A stretch of DNA of 41,302 bases, from positions 1 to 41,302 of the forward strand of contig JAHBVG010000059.1 in assembly GCA_019637695.1 (NCBI GenBank), in the 5' to 3' direction. This stretch comes from Caldilineaceae bacterium. Its GTDB lineage: Bacteria; Chloroflexota; Anaerolineae; Caldilineales; Caldilineaceae. The notes beneath the pieces are model-generated. The model did not search any database. It saw only the letters and a list, made by a program, of their open reading frames with translations, and had not been told where the DNA came from. Both the position numbers and the translations under genes were made by a program. Below are positions 23,672 through 32,283 of the stretch, one piece after another; position 1 is the first letter of the stretch; the number at the start of each line of letters is the position of its first letter.

Positions 23672-26374
23672 CAATTCTCCATCCGCTTCACCACTCGCCG
23701 TCGTCAGCCGCAGCAGCGTGTAGCCGATGCCCGCAATCCCGCGGAAGAAGCCGGGGTTGAAGAGGTGCGGGGGCAGGTCATCGTAGAGTTGAAAGGCCCC
23801 TGCCTCCGCGGCGCGGACCAACGACTGCCGGGCCTGGGCGCTGGCGACCTCGATCCAATCCGGGCGCTCCCAGAGCAGGCCCATTTCCAGCAGGCTCTCG
23901 ATCTGGCCGAAGTGACCGCAGCAGAGGGTGTCCAGATCGGGTAGCGTCTCGGCGGCCAGCAGCGCCGCAGCCCGCTCGATCAGAGGCCGCAGATGGGGCA
24001 GATCGGCGGCGCAGACGGTCGCGGCCAGCCCGATCCCCGCGGCGCCGTTGCACCAATTGGACAAAAAGGCCGGCGTTCCCCCTCGCCGATCCTGCCACTT
24101 CCCCGGCGGCTCGGCGTAGAGACTGCGCTGAAAAGCCCACGCCCGTTCCGCCTCGGCCAGAAAACTTTCGTCCCTGCTGGCCCGATACACCTGAACCAGG
24201 GCACAGGCGATCCCCGCCGTGCCATGAGAAAATCCACCCAGCCCATGCTGAGGATCGGTCCATGTGGGCGCGGCGTCGCAGATCGCCCGGCCTCGTTCCA
24301 TAGCCTGGGAAAGCAGCCACGCTTCCCCCGTCTGGCTGTAGAGGCGCAGCAGCGCTAACATCACCCCGGACATCCCATCCAACACTCCCCAAGACTCGTG
24401 AACGGCGGAGATGCCCTGCGCAAGGAACACACCCCGCTCGATCAGCGTCGGCTCGCCCAGAAGGTCCGCGGCCAGGCTAAGGGCGTAGATGCGCCCGCCG
24501 CCGTCCCTTGCGGCGGAATCGTCCCCCGCCAGCGCTGCCAGCGCCAGATCTCGCCAGCGTCCTTCCCCGCTGACGCGGGCCAGCGCTGCCAGGAAGAGGG
24601 CGATCCCCGCGCGCCCGGCGTAGAGATCTTCGCCTACCCGCCCATGCTGCCATAGCCCAGCGCCCGTCCGAAACTGGGGGGCAACCCAGGTAAGAGGAGA
24701 AATCGCCCGGCGCGCCAGCAGATCCCCCAGGTGACGGGCAGCTTCAAGGAAAGAGACGCCAGCGCGCGGCGCATAGGCGGAGCGGTCCAGGCTGGCGTGG
24801 ATCAACCCTGACTGTTCGGCCTGGCCGCTTGCGCTGGGCAGAGTGAACGGCGGCCAATGTAACGCGTCCGCCAACGTTCTCCCGTCGTAGCGCAGATCGG
24901 GATTGTCAATTTCACCGTAGAAGATCGGAACATCGCCCTGGGCCACGGCCCAATGCTCGCTTGCCAATAGAGGCCAAAATCGCTCCTGATCTGGGCGGGT
25001 CAGGTAGGCGTAGGCCAGCCGATCGGTCTCGATGCTGCAATCGATGCCATCACTGAGGAAGGCAGGATGGCGCAGATAGTCCAACAGGCGCAGATAGGCG
25101 ACGGTGGGGCGAGGCGCCACGCGCACCCGGCCCTGGCGCAGGCGGGCAAGCGGACCGAATTCGCTGCTGAGTTGCGGCCACATCCCGGCCAAAGACCGGC
25201 AGGCGCTGCCGTAGCCCTCGATCACCTGCGCCGGTGAAAGCTCCCCCAGCAAGCCGCCAATGCCTGAAACCTCGCTCTGATTGGCCAGCCAGCGGGGCAG
25301 CAGACCCGTGCGCATCACGTCCAGGGGATCGTCTTCCTCGCGCCCGGCAAATTGGGGATAGACCAACATCTCCCCATCCAACAGCAGCGGGGATTCCCCG
25401 CGCAGCGAAAGGTTTTCGGCGTGGCAATCGGCGGCGTGGAGCAGATGCAACAGCGCCAGCATCGTCCCCACGCTTTGAGCCAGTCGCAGCGAGTCGATCC
25501 ACGGCTCAGGGCGCGCCCACTCCATCCAGCCGTACTCCTGGCGCGAAATGATCCAGAGATGGCCTGGGGCGGAACTCAATCCCTGCCGGGTCGCCCACCT
25601 CACCAACTCGGCCCATGATTGGTCCATCTGCAAACTTTTGGGCTTGTAGGCCACGCTGCCGCCGCCAGGCAGATCGACGCGCCAGACGGAGCGTCCACCC
25701 CGGTGTGGATCGGAAAGGCCGGGGCGCACGCCGTTTACGATCCCCGCCGTGGGGGATGGTGGCAGGGGAACGCGCCCGGCCAGCGCCGGCCAGTCCTCGC
25801 CCAGGCGGGCCAGGAAATCGGCCACCTCCGCCGCCCAGTGGAGACTACACCGGGCAAGCTGCCGCGCCAGCACAGGATAACGCAGACAGTGCGCGGCGAG
25901 GGGCTGGCCCTCCGCGCCGGTGAGGGTGGGGTGGGCGAGCGCTCTCAACCGCCCGGCCAGGGATTCGACAAGCGCGTGATGGGCTGACGGCGCCAGCCAT
26001 GCCAACTTCGGCCCGACGCCACGCGCCAGATGATCCCCGGCTGCATCCACAAAGGGTTGGACAATCTCCACAGGATCGGTTGAGGATGCGAGCGCCCCGG
26101 CCAGAAAGTCCGCCCAGTCGGGCAAGGGTGTGTCTGGGATGTGGCGACCCGTCCCCACGAGAAGGCGCGCGCCCTCCACGTCCAGCCCATCCCAGGCCAG
26201 GCGGCGACCAAAGCGCTCCCAATCGCCGCCCGCGGCCAGTTGACACCAGCGTTCCAGCCGTCGCGCCGTCACCGTTTCGTCAAAGGGGTTGGGGATGGGC
26301 TGCCAGCGCTCATCCAGCCGTTCGTGCAGAAAGACCGCCCGATCCACCAATCTCCAAAGTTCGTCGCTTTTCAT
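23648..26374 (-). CDS. lanM: Class II lanthipeptide synthetase LanM (CCG zinc-site type)
   Basis: This 908-residue bifunctional enzyme dehydrates Ser/Thr and adds Cys thiols to form lanthionine rings. The DUF4135 dehydratase (about 90-510) has the kinase-like AYKPKSL (242-248), catalytic loop HAADCHAENLSL with Asp316, His318 and Asn321, and LLDGE (331-335). The LanC-like cyclase (about 575-890) has GFSHGTAG (His717), NWCNGAAG (Cys775) and LCCGHFG (Cys818, Cys819). Two adjacent Cys mark the three-Cys zinc site of the ProcM-like CCG group, known for relaxed substrate choice and Nif11/NHLP leaders. The start at 26374 overlaps the prolyl oligopeptidase stop as ATGA; an upstream start adding 20 residues is less likely. 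Expected substrates are the precursors at 5058-5399 and 5531-5890. The last residues lie in a repeat. Confidence 0.95.
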   Translation of the reverse strand: MKSDELWRLVDRAVFLHERLDERWQPIPNPFDETVTARRLERWCQLAAGGDWERFGRRLAWDGLDVEGARLLVGTGRHIPDTPLPDWADFLAGALASSTDPVEIVQPFVDAAGDHLARGVGPKLAWLAPSAHHALVESLAGRLRALAHPTLTGAEGQPLAAHCLRYPVLARQLARCSLHWAAEVADFLARLGEDWPALAGRVPLPPSPTAGIVNGVRPGLSDPHRGGRSVWRVDLPGGGSVAYKPKSLQMDQSWAELVRWATRQGLSSAPGHLWIISRQEYGWMEWARPEPWIDSLRLAQSVGTMLALLHLLHAADCHAENLSLRGESPLLLDGEMLVYPQFAGREEDDPLDVMRTGLLPRWLANQSEVSGIGGLLGELSPAQVIEGYGSACRSLAGMWPQLSSEFGPLARLRQGRVRVAPRPTVAYLRLLDYLRHPAFLSDGIDCSIETDRLAYAYLTRPDQERFWPLLASEHWAVAQGDVPIFYGEIDNPDLRYDGRTLADALHWPPFTLPSASGQAEQSGLIHASLDRSAYAPRAGVSFLEAARHLGDLLARRAISPLTWVAPQFRTGAGLWQHGRVGEDLYAGRAGIALFLAALARVSGEGRWRDLALAALAGDDSAARDGGGRIYALSLAADLLGEPTLIERGVFLAQGISAVHESWGVLDGMSGVMLALLRLYSQTGEAWLLSQAMERGRAICDAAPTWTDPQHGLGGFSHGTAGIACALVQVYRASRDESFLAEAERAWAFQRSLYAEPPGKWQDRRGGTPAFLSNWCNGAAGIGLAATVCAADLPHLRPLIERAAALLAAETLPDLDTLCCGHFGQIESLLEMGLLWERPDWIEVASAQARQSLVRAAEAGAFQLYDDLPPHLFNPGFFRGIAGIGYTLLRLTTASGEADGELPCVVRSV

Positions 26375-28083
26375 TGGCCCAATCCCAGGTGCTGCGCCAG
26401 GAAGGTCAGCCGCTCCTCGGTCCATACGAGCCACGCCTCTCCCCCAGCGGGTGGACCATGGCCGCTGCCCTCATGCACGCGCAGACGAATCGGCGCGTCC
26501 CCATCCTGCGCGGCGACCAAAGTCTGAGCAAAGGTCAGGCTATGTTCCGCTCCCACTCTGGGATCATAGTCATGGGTGACGATCAACGTGGGTGGGTAAC
26601 GCCGTCCTGGCCGGATGGCGTGCAGAGGCGAGTAGGCAGCCAGCGCCGCGCGGTCGGACGGATCAACGGGGTTGCCGTACTCCGGGATCCAATGGCGTCC
26701 CTGGCCGAGGTGGGGATAGCGCAGCATGTCGAACAGACCGGACTCGATGACGACCGCGCCGAAGAGATCCGGGGCTTGGGTGAGACATGCGCCGGCGGTG
26801 AGGCCGCCGTTGCTCACCCCCCACAACCCCAACCGGGCCGGGCGGGTAATTCCCCGCGCAATCAGCCAGCGCGCCGCGGCCAGCACATCGTCGAAGGTGC
26901 GCTGTTTGTGGACGCCCACCGCCGCCCCTTGCCAGGCGCTCCCTCCTTCCCCGCCGCCGCGGGCGCAGACCGAGACGTAGACGCCGCCCCCCTCCATCCA
27001 GGCCAGCACGTCAGGGGAGAAACGAGGAGTGAGCGCGTGGCCCATCCCCCCGTAGGCGGTGAGGAGGGTGGGGCAGTCCTTGAGAGGGAGATGCCGGCGG
27101 TGGGCCACAAAGATAGGAACGGGTGCGCCGTCCGCGCTGGGGATGGTGTGGGCGCGGGTCACAAAATCTGCCGGAGCGAAGTCGAGATCAATCTCCTCGA
27201 CCGGGTGGGGGCGATCTTCGTCCAGTCGCCAGCGGTAGATCTGGGGCGGTCGCGCGAAATCGGTGTAGGCGAAGCGAATTGCAAATTGCAAATTGCAAAT
27301 TGCGGAATTGGGCGGAGTTTCCAGCGTCGATTCGAGCCAATCTACCGTGCCCAGGCCGGGCAGGGGGATCGTCGTCGGCGTGTTGTGGGTGTCGAACCAG
27401 CACAGTTCGGCCCGTCCCTGGCGCAGACACGTGGCGATCCAGCCCTCCCCCAACGGCGCGGCGTCGAGGAGGGGCAGATCCCGTTCCGGCAGCACGAGCG
27501 TGCGCGCGCCGTCGGGCAGATCGATGGCGATCAAACAGCCGTTGGGTGTCTGCGGCTCCACGGCGCGCAGGATCAATTGATCCTCCTGCCAATGGATCAC
27601 ATCGTAGCGTCCCACAAAATGGGGGATTATAGAGTAGGGCGGACTGAGAGTCCGCCCTACTCGCGCCATGACCGTGAGCCGATTGGCGGCGCTACCGTTG
27701 AGGATGCTCACCGCCAGCCAGCGTCCGTCCGGGCTGACGTGGGGCTGGTAGAACCAATCGGGCTGTTCGGCGTGGTAGAGGACGCAGGGGTCCTGGCGCT
27801 GGGGTATACCGACGGCGTGAAAGTAGAGGCCGTGTCCGCCCGAAAAGGGGAGTATGCGATCATAGAAGAAACCGTCGCCGTCGGGCGTCCACGCCATGCC
27901 GCTGGGGTAGATGTCGCCGACCTGATCTGACAGCGAGTCGATCTCCCAGGTCAGCAACTCTGTGGACGGATCCACGCGAGCGCGGGCGATCCAGCGTCCA
28001 TCCGGGCTGGGGATGGTGTAAATCGGCGTGGGATCTGGGATCATCTGGGCCAGATGATTGGAGAAGAGCGCGCGATAGGACAT
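26371..28083 (-). CDS. Prolyl oligopeptidase family serine peptidase (S9)
   Basis: The ATG at 28083 gives 570 residues. The N-terminal half is a beta-propeller (SPDGRWIARA and SPDGRWLAVS blades). The alpha/beta-hydrolase C-terminal half has Ser424 in GVSNGG, Asp507 in HDYDPRV and His542 in GSGHG, a full catalytic triad. It is translationally coupled to lanM. Prolyl oligopeptidases remove leaders in some class III lanthipeptide pathways (FlaP-like enzymes), so a trimming role is plausible; both cores contain Pro near the N-terminus (RPH). Two intergenic-type repeats are embedded in frame: a 7-base repeat encoding SAICNLQFAI (27277-27303) and a perfect hairpin at 27632-27662. No strong ribosome site is seen; a start at 28179 or 28161 is possible. 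Confidence 0.87.
   Translation of the reverse strand: MSYRALFSNHLAQMIPDPTPIYTIPSPDGRWIARARVDPSTELLTWEIDSLSDQVGDIYPSGMAWTPDGDGFFYDRILPFSGGHGLYFHAVGIPQRQDPCVLYHAEQPDWFYQPHVSPDGRWLAVSILNGSAANRLTVMARVGRTLSPPYSIIPHFVGRYDVIHWQEDQLILRAVEPQTPNGCLIAIDLPDGARTLVLPERDLPLLDAAPLGEGWIATCLRQGRAELCWFDTHNTPTTIPLPGLGTVDWLESTLETPPNSAICNLQFAIRFAYTDFARPPQIYRWRLDEDRPHPVEEIDLDFAPADFVTRAHTIPSADGAPVPIFVAHRRHLPLKDCPTLLTAYGGMGHALTPRFSPDVLAWMEGGGVYVSVCARGGGEGGSAWQGAAVGVHKQRTFDDVLAAARWLIARGITRPARLGLWGVSNGGLTAGACLTQAPDLFGAVVIESGLFDMLRYPHLGQGRHWIPEYGNPVDPSDRAALAAYSPLHAIRPGRRYPPTLIVTHDYDPRVGAEHSLTFAQTLVAAQDGDAPIRLRVHEGSGHGPPAGGEAWLVWTEERLTFLAQHLGLGQ
27277..27303. repeat. In-frame 7-bp tandem repeat inside the peptidase gene
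   Basis: Four AATTGCA-type units encode SAICNLQFAI between propeller blades. The same unit is a common intergenic repeat in several environmental phyla. Its presence in coding sequence suggests insertion in a tolerant loop. Confidence 0.7.
27632..27662. repeat. Perfect 14-bp palindrome inside the peptidase gene
   Basis: Arms 27632-27645 and 27649-27662 (GAGTAGGGCGGACT and its complement) with a three-base loop lie in frame in the propeller domain and encode RVGRTLSPPYS. The stem type resembles the intergenic GTAGGGG palindromes nearby. Confidence 0.75.
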
Positions 28084-28114
28084 TTCTATTCTATGGTTTC
28101 CCCAGATGGGGTCG

Positions 28115-28191
28115 GTAGGGGTTTGGGTGGACGGCTCACAAAAATCGTCTGCGTAGGCCATTGCTCGTCTGCCGTCCACCCAAACCCCTAC
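28115..28191. repeat. Perfect 21-bp inverted repeat
   Basis: Arms 28115-28135 and 28171-28191 (GTAGGGGTTTGGGTGGACGGC and its complement) flank a 35-base loop, beginning 15 bases after the stop of the PHP hydrolase gene and just before the peptidase gene. It may attenuate or separate expression of the two genes. Confidence 0.8.
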
Positions 28192-28205
28192 GAATCATCA
28201 ACCGA

Positions 28206-29642
28206 TTATGAATACACCCAAATCGGATTCGACAGCGCCCAACGCCAGCCGCGCAGATCGAGATCGGCGGGTGCGCCGGGCGGAAGCTGATCTGCGGGCA
28301 TGTCGCCGATCAACTCGGCGCGCACATAGCGCTGCACGGGGAGATCGACGGTCGCGGTTGCTGCCCCTTCATGGATGAATTCTTCATGGGCTATATCCCC
28401 ATCGGCCACAAGGCGCAGTGTCTTCCCTTGTCCGCTGAGGATTTCGATGCTGACCCGCATCCTCCCATCATCGCTTTTTTCAATCGCTTCGCCCATTCCC
28501 GCTGTTTTGCCGTTGACCGTCGCCGACAGCGCCAACCGTGGACCGTCCGGCGTGGCGCTGATCGAGGCGCGACCGGCCACAATCGCATCCAAAACGGCGG
28601 GAACGCTGCGCTCGGCCACCTTGACCCAGGTTGTCGGCTGGCCCAGGCGCAGCAGATTGGTATCCTCCGCAGCCGGGCAGTGATAGTCGCTGCCGCCCAC
28701 AGCGGGCAACCGGCGACCTTCACAGAGCAATCGGTCCCACAGGGCCAGGCTTTCTTTATTGCGGTGCGGCCACGGACCCTGCCAGACTTCCATCGCCTGC
28801 ACAGGCAGATCCGTGGTGTATTCCCAGGCCGGTCCCCCCTGCTTCGGATGGTTGATCGAGCAGATCCCGCCGTGGGCATGGGCCAGTTCGATCACAGCGG
28901 CGATGTCAGCGTCCGTCTTGCAGCGGAAATCGCACCAGCGGCTCGTGTTCCAGATGTTCATGTGGCCGTAATAGGTCGTCGCCTCCTGGCCGGGGATGAG
29001 GATGAGATCATCCCCTGAGAGTGCGGGCAAAAAGGGGTGGTGGCTGACCGTGTTGTGGTCGGTGACGGCGAGAAAATCCAGCCCCAGCGCGCGGGCTTTG
29101 GCGATTAACTGTTCCAGCGTCCCCCGTGCGTCGCTGTGGACAGTGTGGGATTGGAGATCGCCGCGCAGCCACTGCCCAAAGGATGACCGCCGACCGCGGA
29201 CCGCGGACGACCGATTCTGCCCGATCCCCGATCCCCGATCCCCAGTCCCCAACTCCGCCTCAATCTCGATCTCCACATCTGCGCCTGCCTCCCAGATGCG
29301 GTAGAGGCCCAGAATCACGTTGTATTCCCCCGCCGGCAGCGGGCCGGGCAGATAGCCGGGCGTGGCTTCGTCCTCGCTTATCGTGAACTCGCTGCGCGCC
29401 GATCCGCTCCAACCGCGGAAGCCGGCGCCGCCGGGGAAGTCGGTTCCACGTGGGTCAAAGAGACCAATATCGATCACATTGCCGCCGTGGATCTGATCCG
29501 ACGACATCGCCGCCGAATAGCGATAGCGCACATGCAGCCGCTGCGCGGGGGAGGGCAGTGTGAAAGGGACGTAGGCGTAATCATGCGCTGCTTTGTCCGC
29601 CCCAGTAAAATGGCTGCGCAATGTGATTGATGTTGTGTTCAT
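28206..29642 (-). CDS. CehA/McbA-family PHP metallohydrolase
   Basis: This 478-residue cytoplasmic protein has an N-terminal beta-sandwich (about 1-140) and a PHP-type metal-dependent hydrolase domain with LRGDLQSHTVHSDARG, LGLDFLAVTDHNTVSHH and GGSDYHC metal-binding motifs, typical of CehA/McbA-family enzymes. The C-terminal part is a further beta domain. Known members hydrolyse esters or carbamates; the substrate here is unknown. AAGGA lies 11 bases before the ATG. It is upstream of the peptidase and lanM genes in the same direction and could be in the same unit. A low-complexity insertion (29182-29253) encodes GTGDRGSGIGQ and NRSSAVRGRRSS between the two domains. Confidence 0.85.
   Translation of the reverse strand: MNTTSITLRSHFTGADKAAHDYAYVPFTLPSPAQRLHVRYRYSAAMSSDQIHGGNVIDIGLFDPRGTDFPGGAGFRGWSGSARSEFTISEDEATPGYLPGPLPAGEYNVILGLYRIWEAGADVEIEIEAELGTGDRGSGIGQNRSSAVRGRRSSFGQWLRGDLQSHTVHSDARGTLEQLIAKARALGLDFLAVTDHNTVSHHPFLPALSGDDLILIPGQEATTYYGHMNIWNTSRWCDFRCKTDADIAAVIELAHAHGGICSINHPKQGGPAWEYTTDLPVQAMEVWQGPWPHRNKESLALWDRLLCEGRRLPAVGGSDYHCPAAEDTNLLRLGQPTTWVKVAERSVPAVLDAIVAGRASISATPDGPRLALSATVNGKTAGMGEAIEKSDDGRMRVSIEILSGQGKTLRLVADGDIAHEEFIHEGAATATVDLPVQRYVRAELIGDMPADQLPPGAPADLDLRGWRWALSNPIWVYS
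29182..29253. repeat. In-frame low-complexity insertion in the PHP gene
   Basis: Repeats of CCGCGGAC and GATCCCC type lie in frame in the linker before the PHP domain. They resemble intergenic simple repeats elsewhere in the window. Confidence 0.6.
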
Positions 29643-29738
29643 GTGCGATATTTCCTTCTGAAATCGGGGATTGGTGGTTGTGGGCTGCGCCCACGGTTCC
29701 CAATCAGTCCAGGGTTATCGTTCTATGTTCGTAGGAAT

Positions 29739-29744
29739 TATAAT
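29739..29744 (+). promoter_or_regulatory. Possible -10 element
   Basis: A perfect TATAAT lies 35-40 bases before the membrane-protein gene at 29779. The -35 candidate (TTATCG, 18 bases upstream) is weak. Confidence 0.35.
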
Positions 29745-29778
29745 GGATCTAGAGTAAGCATCCCATACGGTAGCACAC

Positions 29779-30354
29779 ATGAAGGAAATGATGAACCAAA
29801 ACGCATTAACCGTACTACGGGCCGAATTTATACAAGCAGCCGGCCGCTCCCTCTCCCTGCCCATTGCGGGGGCGCTTGTGTGGACAATTGTCGGGATCGC
29901 CGCCCTGATTCTGCCTCAATCAACAGCTACGTACGTGCTGCTGTTTGGCTCTGGCGCAATTTTCCCCATAGGGCTGGCTGTCGCCAGAGTGCTAGGCGAG
30001 AATCTCATCGCCAACACCAATCCATTAAGCCGCCTGATGGGGCTGTGCGTGTTGATGGTCAACCTGCTGTGGGCCTTGCACCTGACCCTCTTGTTCACCG
30101 AGGCCAGGGTTTTCCCGCTCAGCCTGGGCATTGGGCTGGGGCTGCACTGGGTTGTCTTTTCCTGGATCATCGGCCATCCCGTAGGGACCATTCACGCTGT
30201 TCTAAGGACTTTTTTGGCAACAGGGCTGTGGTGGCTTTTGCCTGCCCATCCAATTAGCGCCGTAGCTCTGGGTGTAGTCGTTGCCTACGGATATGCCATT
30301 TTCATTCTGATTCGTCGGCCAGTGGGGATCTCCGGCGTTCACGGTAAGAGTTGA
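29779..30354 (+). CDS. Hypothetical multi-pass membrane protein
   Basis: This 191-residue protein has about six hydrophobic segments (for example IAGALVWTIVGIAALILP, LMGLCVLMVNLLWALHLTLL and AVALGVVVAYGYAIFILI) joined by short loops. It resembles small bacterial membrane proteins of the DUF7010 kind, but that is a recollection rather than a proven match. Three ATGs occur at its start (29779, 29788, 29791); AAGGA before the second makes a start at 29788 or 29791 possible. It has a possible promoter at 29739-29744 and diverges from the PHP hydrolase gene. Function unknown. Confidence 0.7.
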   Translation: MKEMMNQNALTVLRAEFIQAAGRSLSLPIAGALVWTIVGIAALILPQSTATYVLLFGSGAIFPIGLAVARVLGENLIANTNPLSRLMGLCVLMVNLLWALHLTLLFTEARVFPLSLGIGLGLHWVVFSWIIGHPVGTIHAVLRTFLATGLWWLLPAHPISAVALGVVVAYGYAIFILIRRPVGISGVHGKS

Positions 30355-30382
30355 ACAAAGACTTCACCGCCAGCGGGGATGA

Positions 30383-30583
30383 GTGACGGATTTGACAGTT
30401 GCTGCCTCCCGCTCCACAATGGTTCTGAAATGGAATCAAGGAGATATTGAGCGTGCTGTTGCCAGCCAGCCCATGGATGTGGCTGAGGTAATTGCCAGGG
30501 CGCGCAGATTGCATATGCTGACAGCCGCCCATCCGCTTGACGAGGATCGGTTGCAGCAGTTTATCAATATGGGTAAGCCATGA
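30383..30583 (+). CDS. Small hypothetical protein or gene remnant
   Basis: A 66-residue frame from a GTG at 30383 reads IERAVASQPMDVAEVIARARR in its middle, a plausible helical protein. An inner ATG at 30419 is also possible. No recognisable family and no clear ribosome site are seen. It lies between the membrane protein and the alcohol dehydrogenase in the same direction and may be a remnant. Confidence 0.3.
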   Translation: MTDLTVAASRSTMVLKWNQGDIERAVASQPMDVAEVIARARRLHMLTAAHPLDEDRLQQFINMGKP

Positions 30584-30631
30584 TTGTTGGCAAACTTTTG
30601 TTGTCAGACATAACTTAGTGAGGACTGATTG

Positions 30632-31696
30632 ATGATCGATACACGCGTCGTTTATCTTGAACCGGGCAAACTCACACTCGAAACCATCACCCTGCCTGTG
30701 TTGAAGCCCAACCAGGTGCTGATCAAAACCGAACAGGCGTCGGTCTGTGGATCGGAGCGCTACTTCTATCAAGGCATCAACGTGCGCCCGGAGGATGAAG
30801 CCAAGGGGGGATCGGAGTTCCAACTGGGCGATCACAGCAAGAGCGACCGCGCCCACGCCTATCCCATGGGACCGTTGGGTCACGAAGGCGGCGGTGAAAT
30901 CGTCGAGATGGGCGCGGGCGTAGACGAATATCTGGGCGGCGGCAAGGTGCGCGTGGGCGACCGTGTGGGCAGCCTCATCTACCCCACCTATTCGGATTAT
31001 TGGGTCTGCGACATTGCCCATGTGCAGCCCATCCCCGCTGGGGTTTCGTTCGAGGTAGGCTGTCTCTACGAACCGCTGGGCTGCGCGGCCTGGGCGGCCA
31101 TCCACACGGGCGTGAAGTTGGGCGACGTGGTGGCGGTCAACGGCGTCGGCTTTGCGGGGAACATTCTGCTGCAAGGCGCCATCAAATCCGGCGCGTCCAA
31201 AGTGATCGCCATCGATGTGGTCCCTGCCAAGTTGGAGATCGCCCGCCAATTGGGCGCGGATATTGTGATCAACGCCCGCGAGGTCGATCCTGTGGCCGCG
31301 GTGAACGAGATCACCAGCGGCGAGGGCGTGGATGTGGCCGTGGAGGCCATCGGCGGCACAGGGATCGGCATCAAACAGGCCGTGGGCATGGTGCGCCACA
31401 ACGGCATTGTCGCCCTCTACGGCGACAACTACGCGCCGGTCGATTCCTTCTGCTTCCACCGCTTCCACGAGGACGGTCTGGAGATCCGCAACCTCAACGC
31501 CGTCCATTACACCCGGTTGCGCTCAGTCGAGAACATGCGCGAAGCCTACCGCGCCGTCGAACGGGGCGTCTTCAACCTTGACATCATCTTCGAAAACTCA
31601 GTGCGCTACCGCCTTGATCAGATCGTCGACGTCTTCGCCGCGGAAAATGCGGAGGTCGAGGAACAGGCGTCGTTGAAGACGTTGATCATCCCGTGA
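30632..31696 (+). CDS. Zinc-dependent alcohol dehydrogenase (MDR family)
   Basis: This 354-residue cytoplasmic oxidoreductase has a GroES-like fold and catalytic-zinc ligands Cys39 (SVCGSE), His84-Glu85 (GHEGGGE) and Glu147 (YEPLGCAAW). The nucleotide-binding Rossmann motif is GVGFAGN (171-177), followed by an acidic end in VIAIDV that favours NAD. The four-Cys structural-zinc loop of classical enzymes is absent. The nearest relatives are sorbitol or threonine dehydrogenase-like proteins; the substrate is not determined. ATG at 30632 follows GAGGA; the TTG three bases earlier is the alternative. It heads a same-direction set with PPOX, MBL and transhydrogenase genes. Confidence 0.88.
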   Translation: MIDTRVVYLEPGKLTLETITLPVLKPNQVLIKTEQASVCGSERYFYQGINVRPEDEAKGGSEFQLGDHSKSDRAHAYPMGPLGHEGGGEIVEMGAGVDEYLGGGKVRVGDRVGSLIYPTYSDYWVCDIAHVQPIPAGVSFEVGCLYEPLGCAAWAAIHTGVKLGDVVAVNGVGFAGNILLQGAIKSGASKVIAIDVVPAKLEIARQLGADIVINAREVDPVAAVNEITSGEGVDVAVEAIGGTGIGIKQAVGMVRHNGIVALYGDNYAPVDSFCFHRFHEDGLEIRNLNAVHYTRLRSVENMREAYRAVERGVFNLDIIFENSVRYRLDQIVDVFAAENAEVEEQASLKTLIIP

Positions 31697-31764
31697 GACG
31701 GCGGACGACCGACCGCATACCGCCGCCAAATGCAAGATGATGAATGCGGAATGGTAGAGCGTAG

Positions 31765-31814
31765 CAAGTTGCAGGTTTGCAAGTGACAATCGTTCACACA
31801 CTACGCACTACGCC
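31765..31814. repeat. Dispersed intergenic repeat (TTGCAGGTTTGCA ... CACTACGCA)
   Basis: This segment combines TTGCAGGTTTGCAAGTG, a CAATCGTTCAC spacer and CACTACGCACTACGC. The same composite lies at 39382-39460, and in reverse orientation at 34371-34455. All three are intergenic. Confidence 0.7.
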
Positions 31815-31830
31815 CTGAAAGGAGTTCCCC

Positions 31831-32277
31831 ATGCCCGCGATGACTCAAGACCAGATCAACGCCTTCCTCCACAGCGATGTCCTGTGCCGATTGGCATGTC
31901 TCGACGAGGAGGGACATCCGTATGTGGTTCCCTGCTGGTTCACCTATGCCGATGGCGGATTCTACGTGGTGCCGCGGGCGCGGTCGGCGTGGGCAGGCTA
32001 TCTTCAGCGCGAGCCGCGGGTGTCGCTCTGCATCGACGCCGAAAGCGGGGAACGGGTGCTGGTGAAGGGCGAGGCGCAGGTGATCGAGGAACCCAATGTC
32101 GGCGGGCGCTGGGTGGAGATCGCTCGTGAGATGGCGCGGCGCTACCGCGGCGACGATGGCAGGGCCTACCTGGACAAGACGATGAACGAACCACGCTGGC
32201 TCTTTTTCATCCGTCCGGTGGAAATGGTGTCGTCCGCCGGTGGATGGGCCAAACGCTACAAACATTCCCAATGGTGA
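31831..32277 (+). CDS. Pyridoxamine 5'-phosphate oxidase (PPOX) fold protein
   Basis: This 148-residue protein has the split-barrel flavin-binding fold: LCRLACLDEEGHPYVVPCWF (18-37), YVVPRARSAWAGYLQREPRV and VKGEAQVIEE. Members bind FMN, F420 or heme and reduce varied substrates; cofactor is undecided here. AAAGGAG lies seven bases before the ATG. The stop is six bases before the MBL-fold gene, suggesting co-translation. Confidence 0.85.
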   Translation: MPAMTQDQINAFLHSDVLCRLACLDEEGHPYVVPCWFTYADGGFYVVPRARSAWAGYLQREPRVSLCIDAESGERVLVKGEAQVIEEPNVGGRWVEIAREMARRYRGDDGRAYLDKTMNEPRWLFFIRPVEMVSSAGGWAKRYKHSQW

Positions 32278-32283
32278 TCGACC

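Noticed and set aside
25999..27930. A 643-residue plus-strand frame
   Set aside because: It overlaps lanM and the peptidase gene on the other strand, both with intact catalytic motifs.
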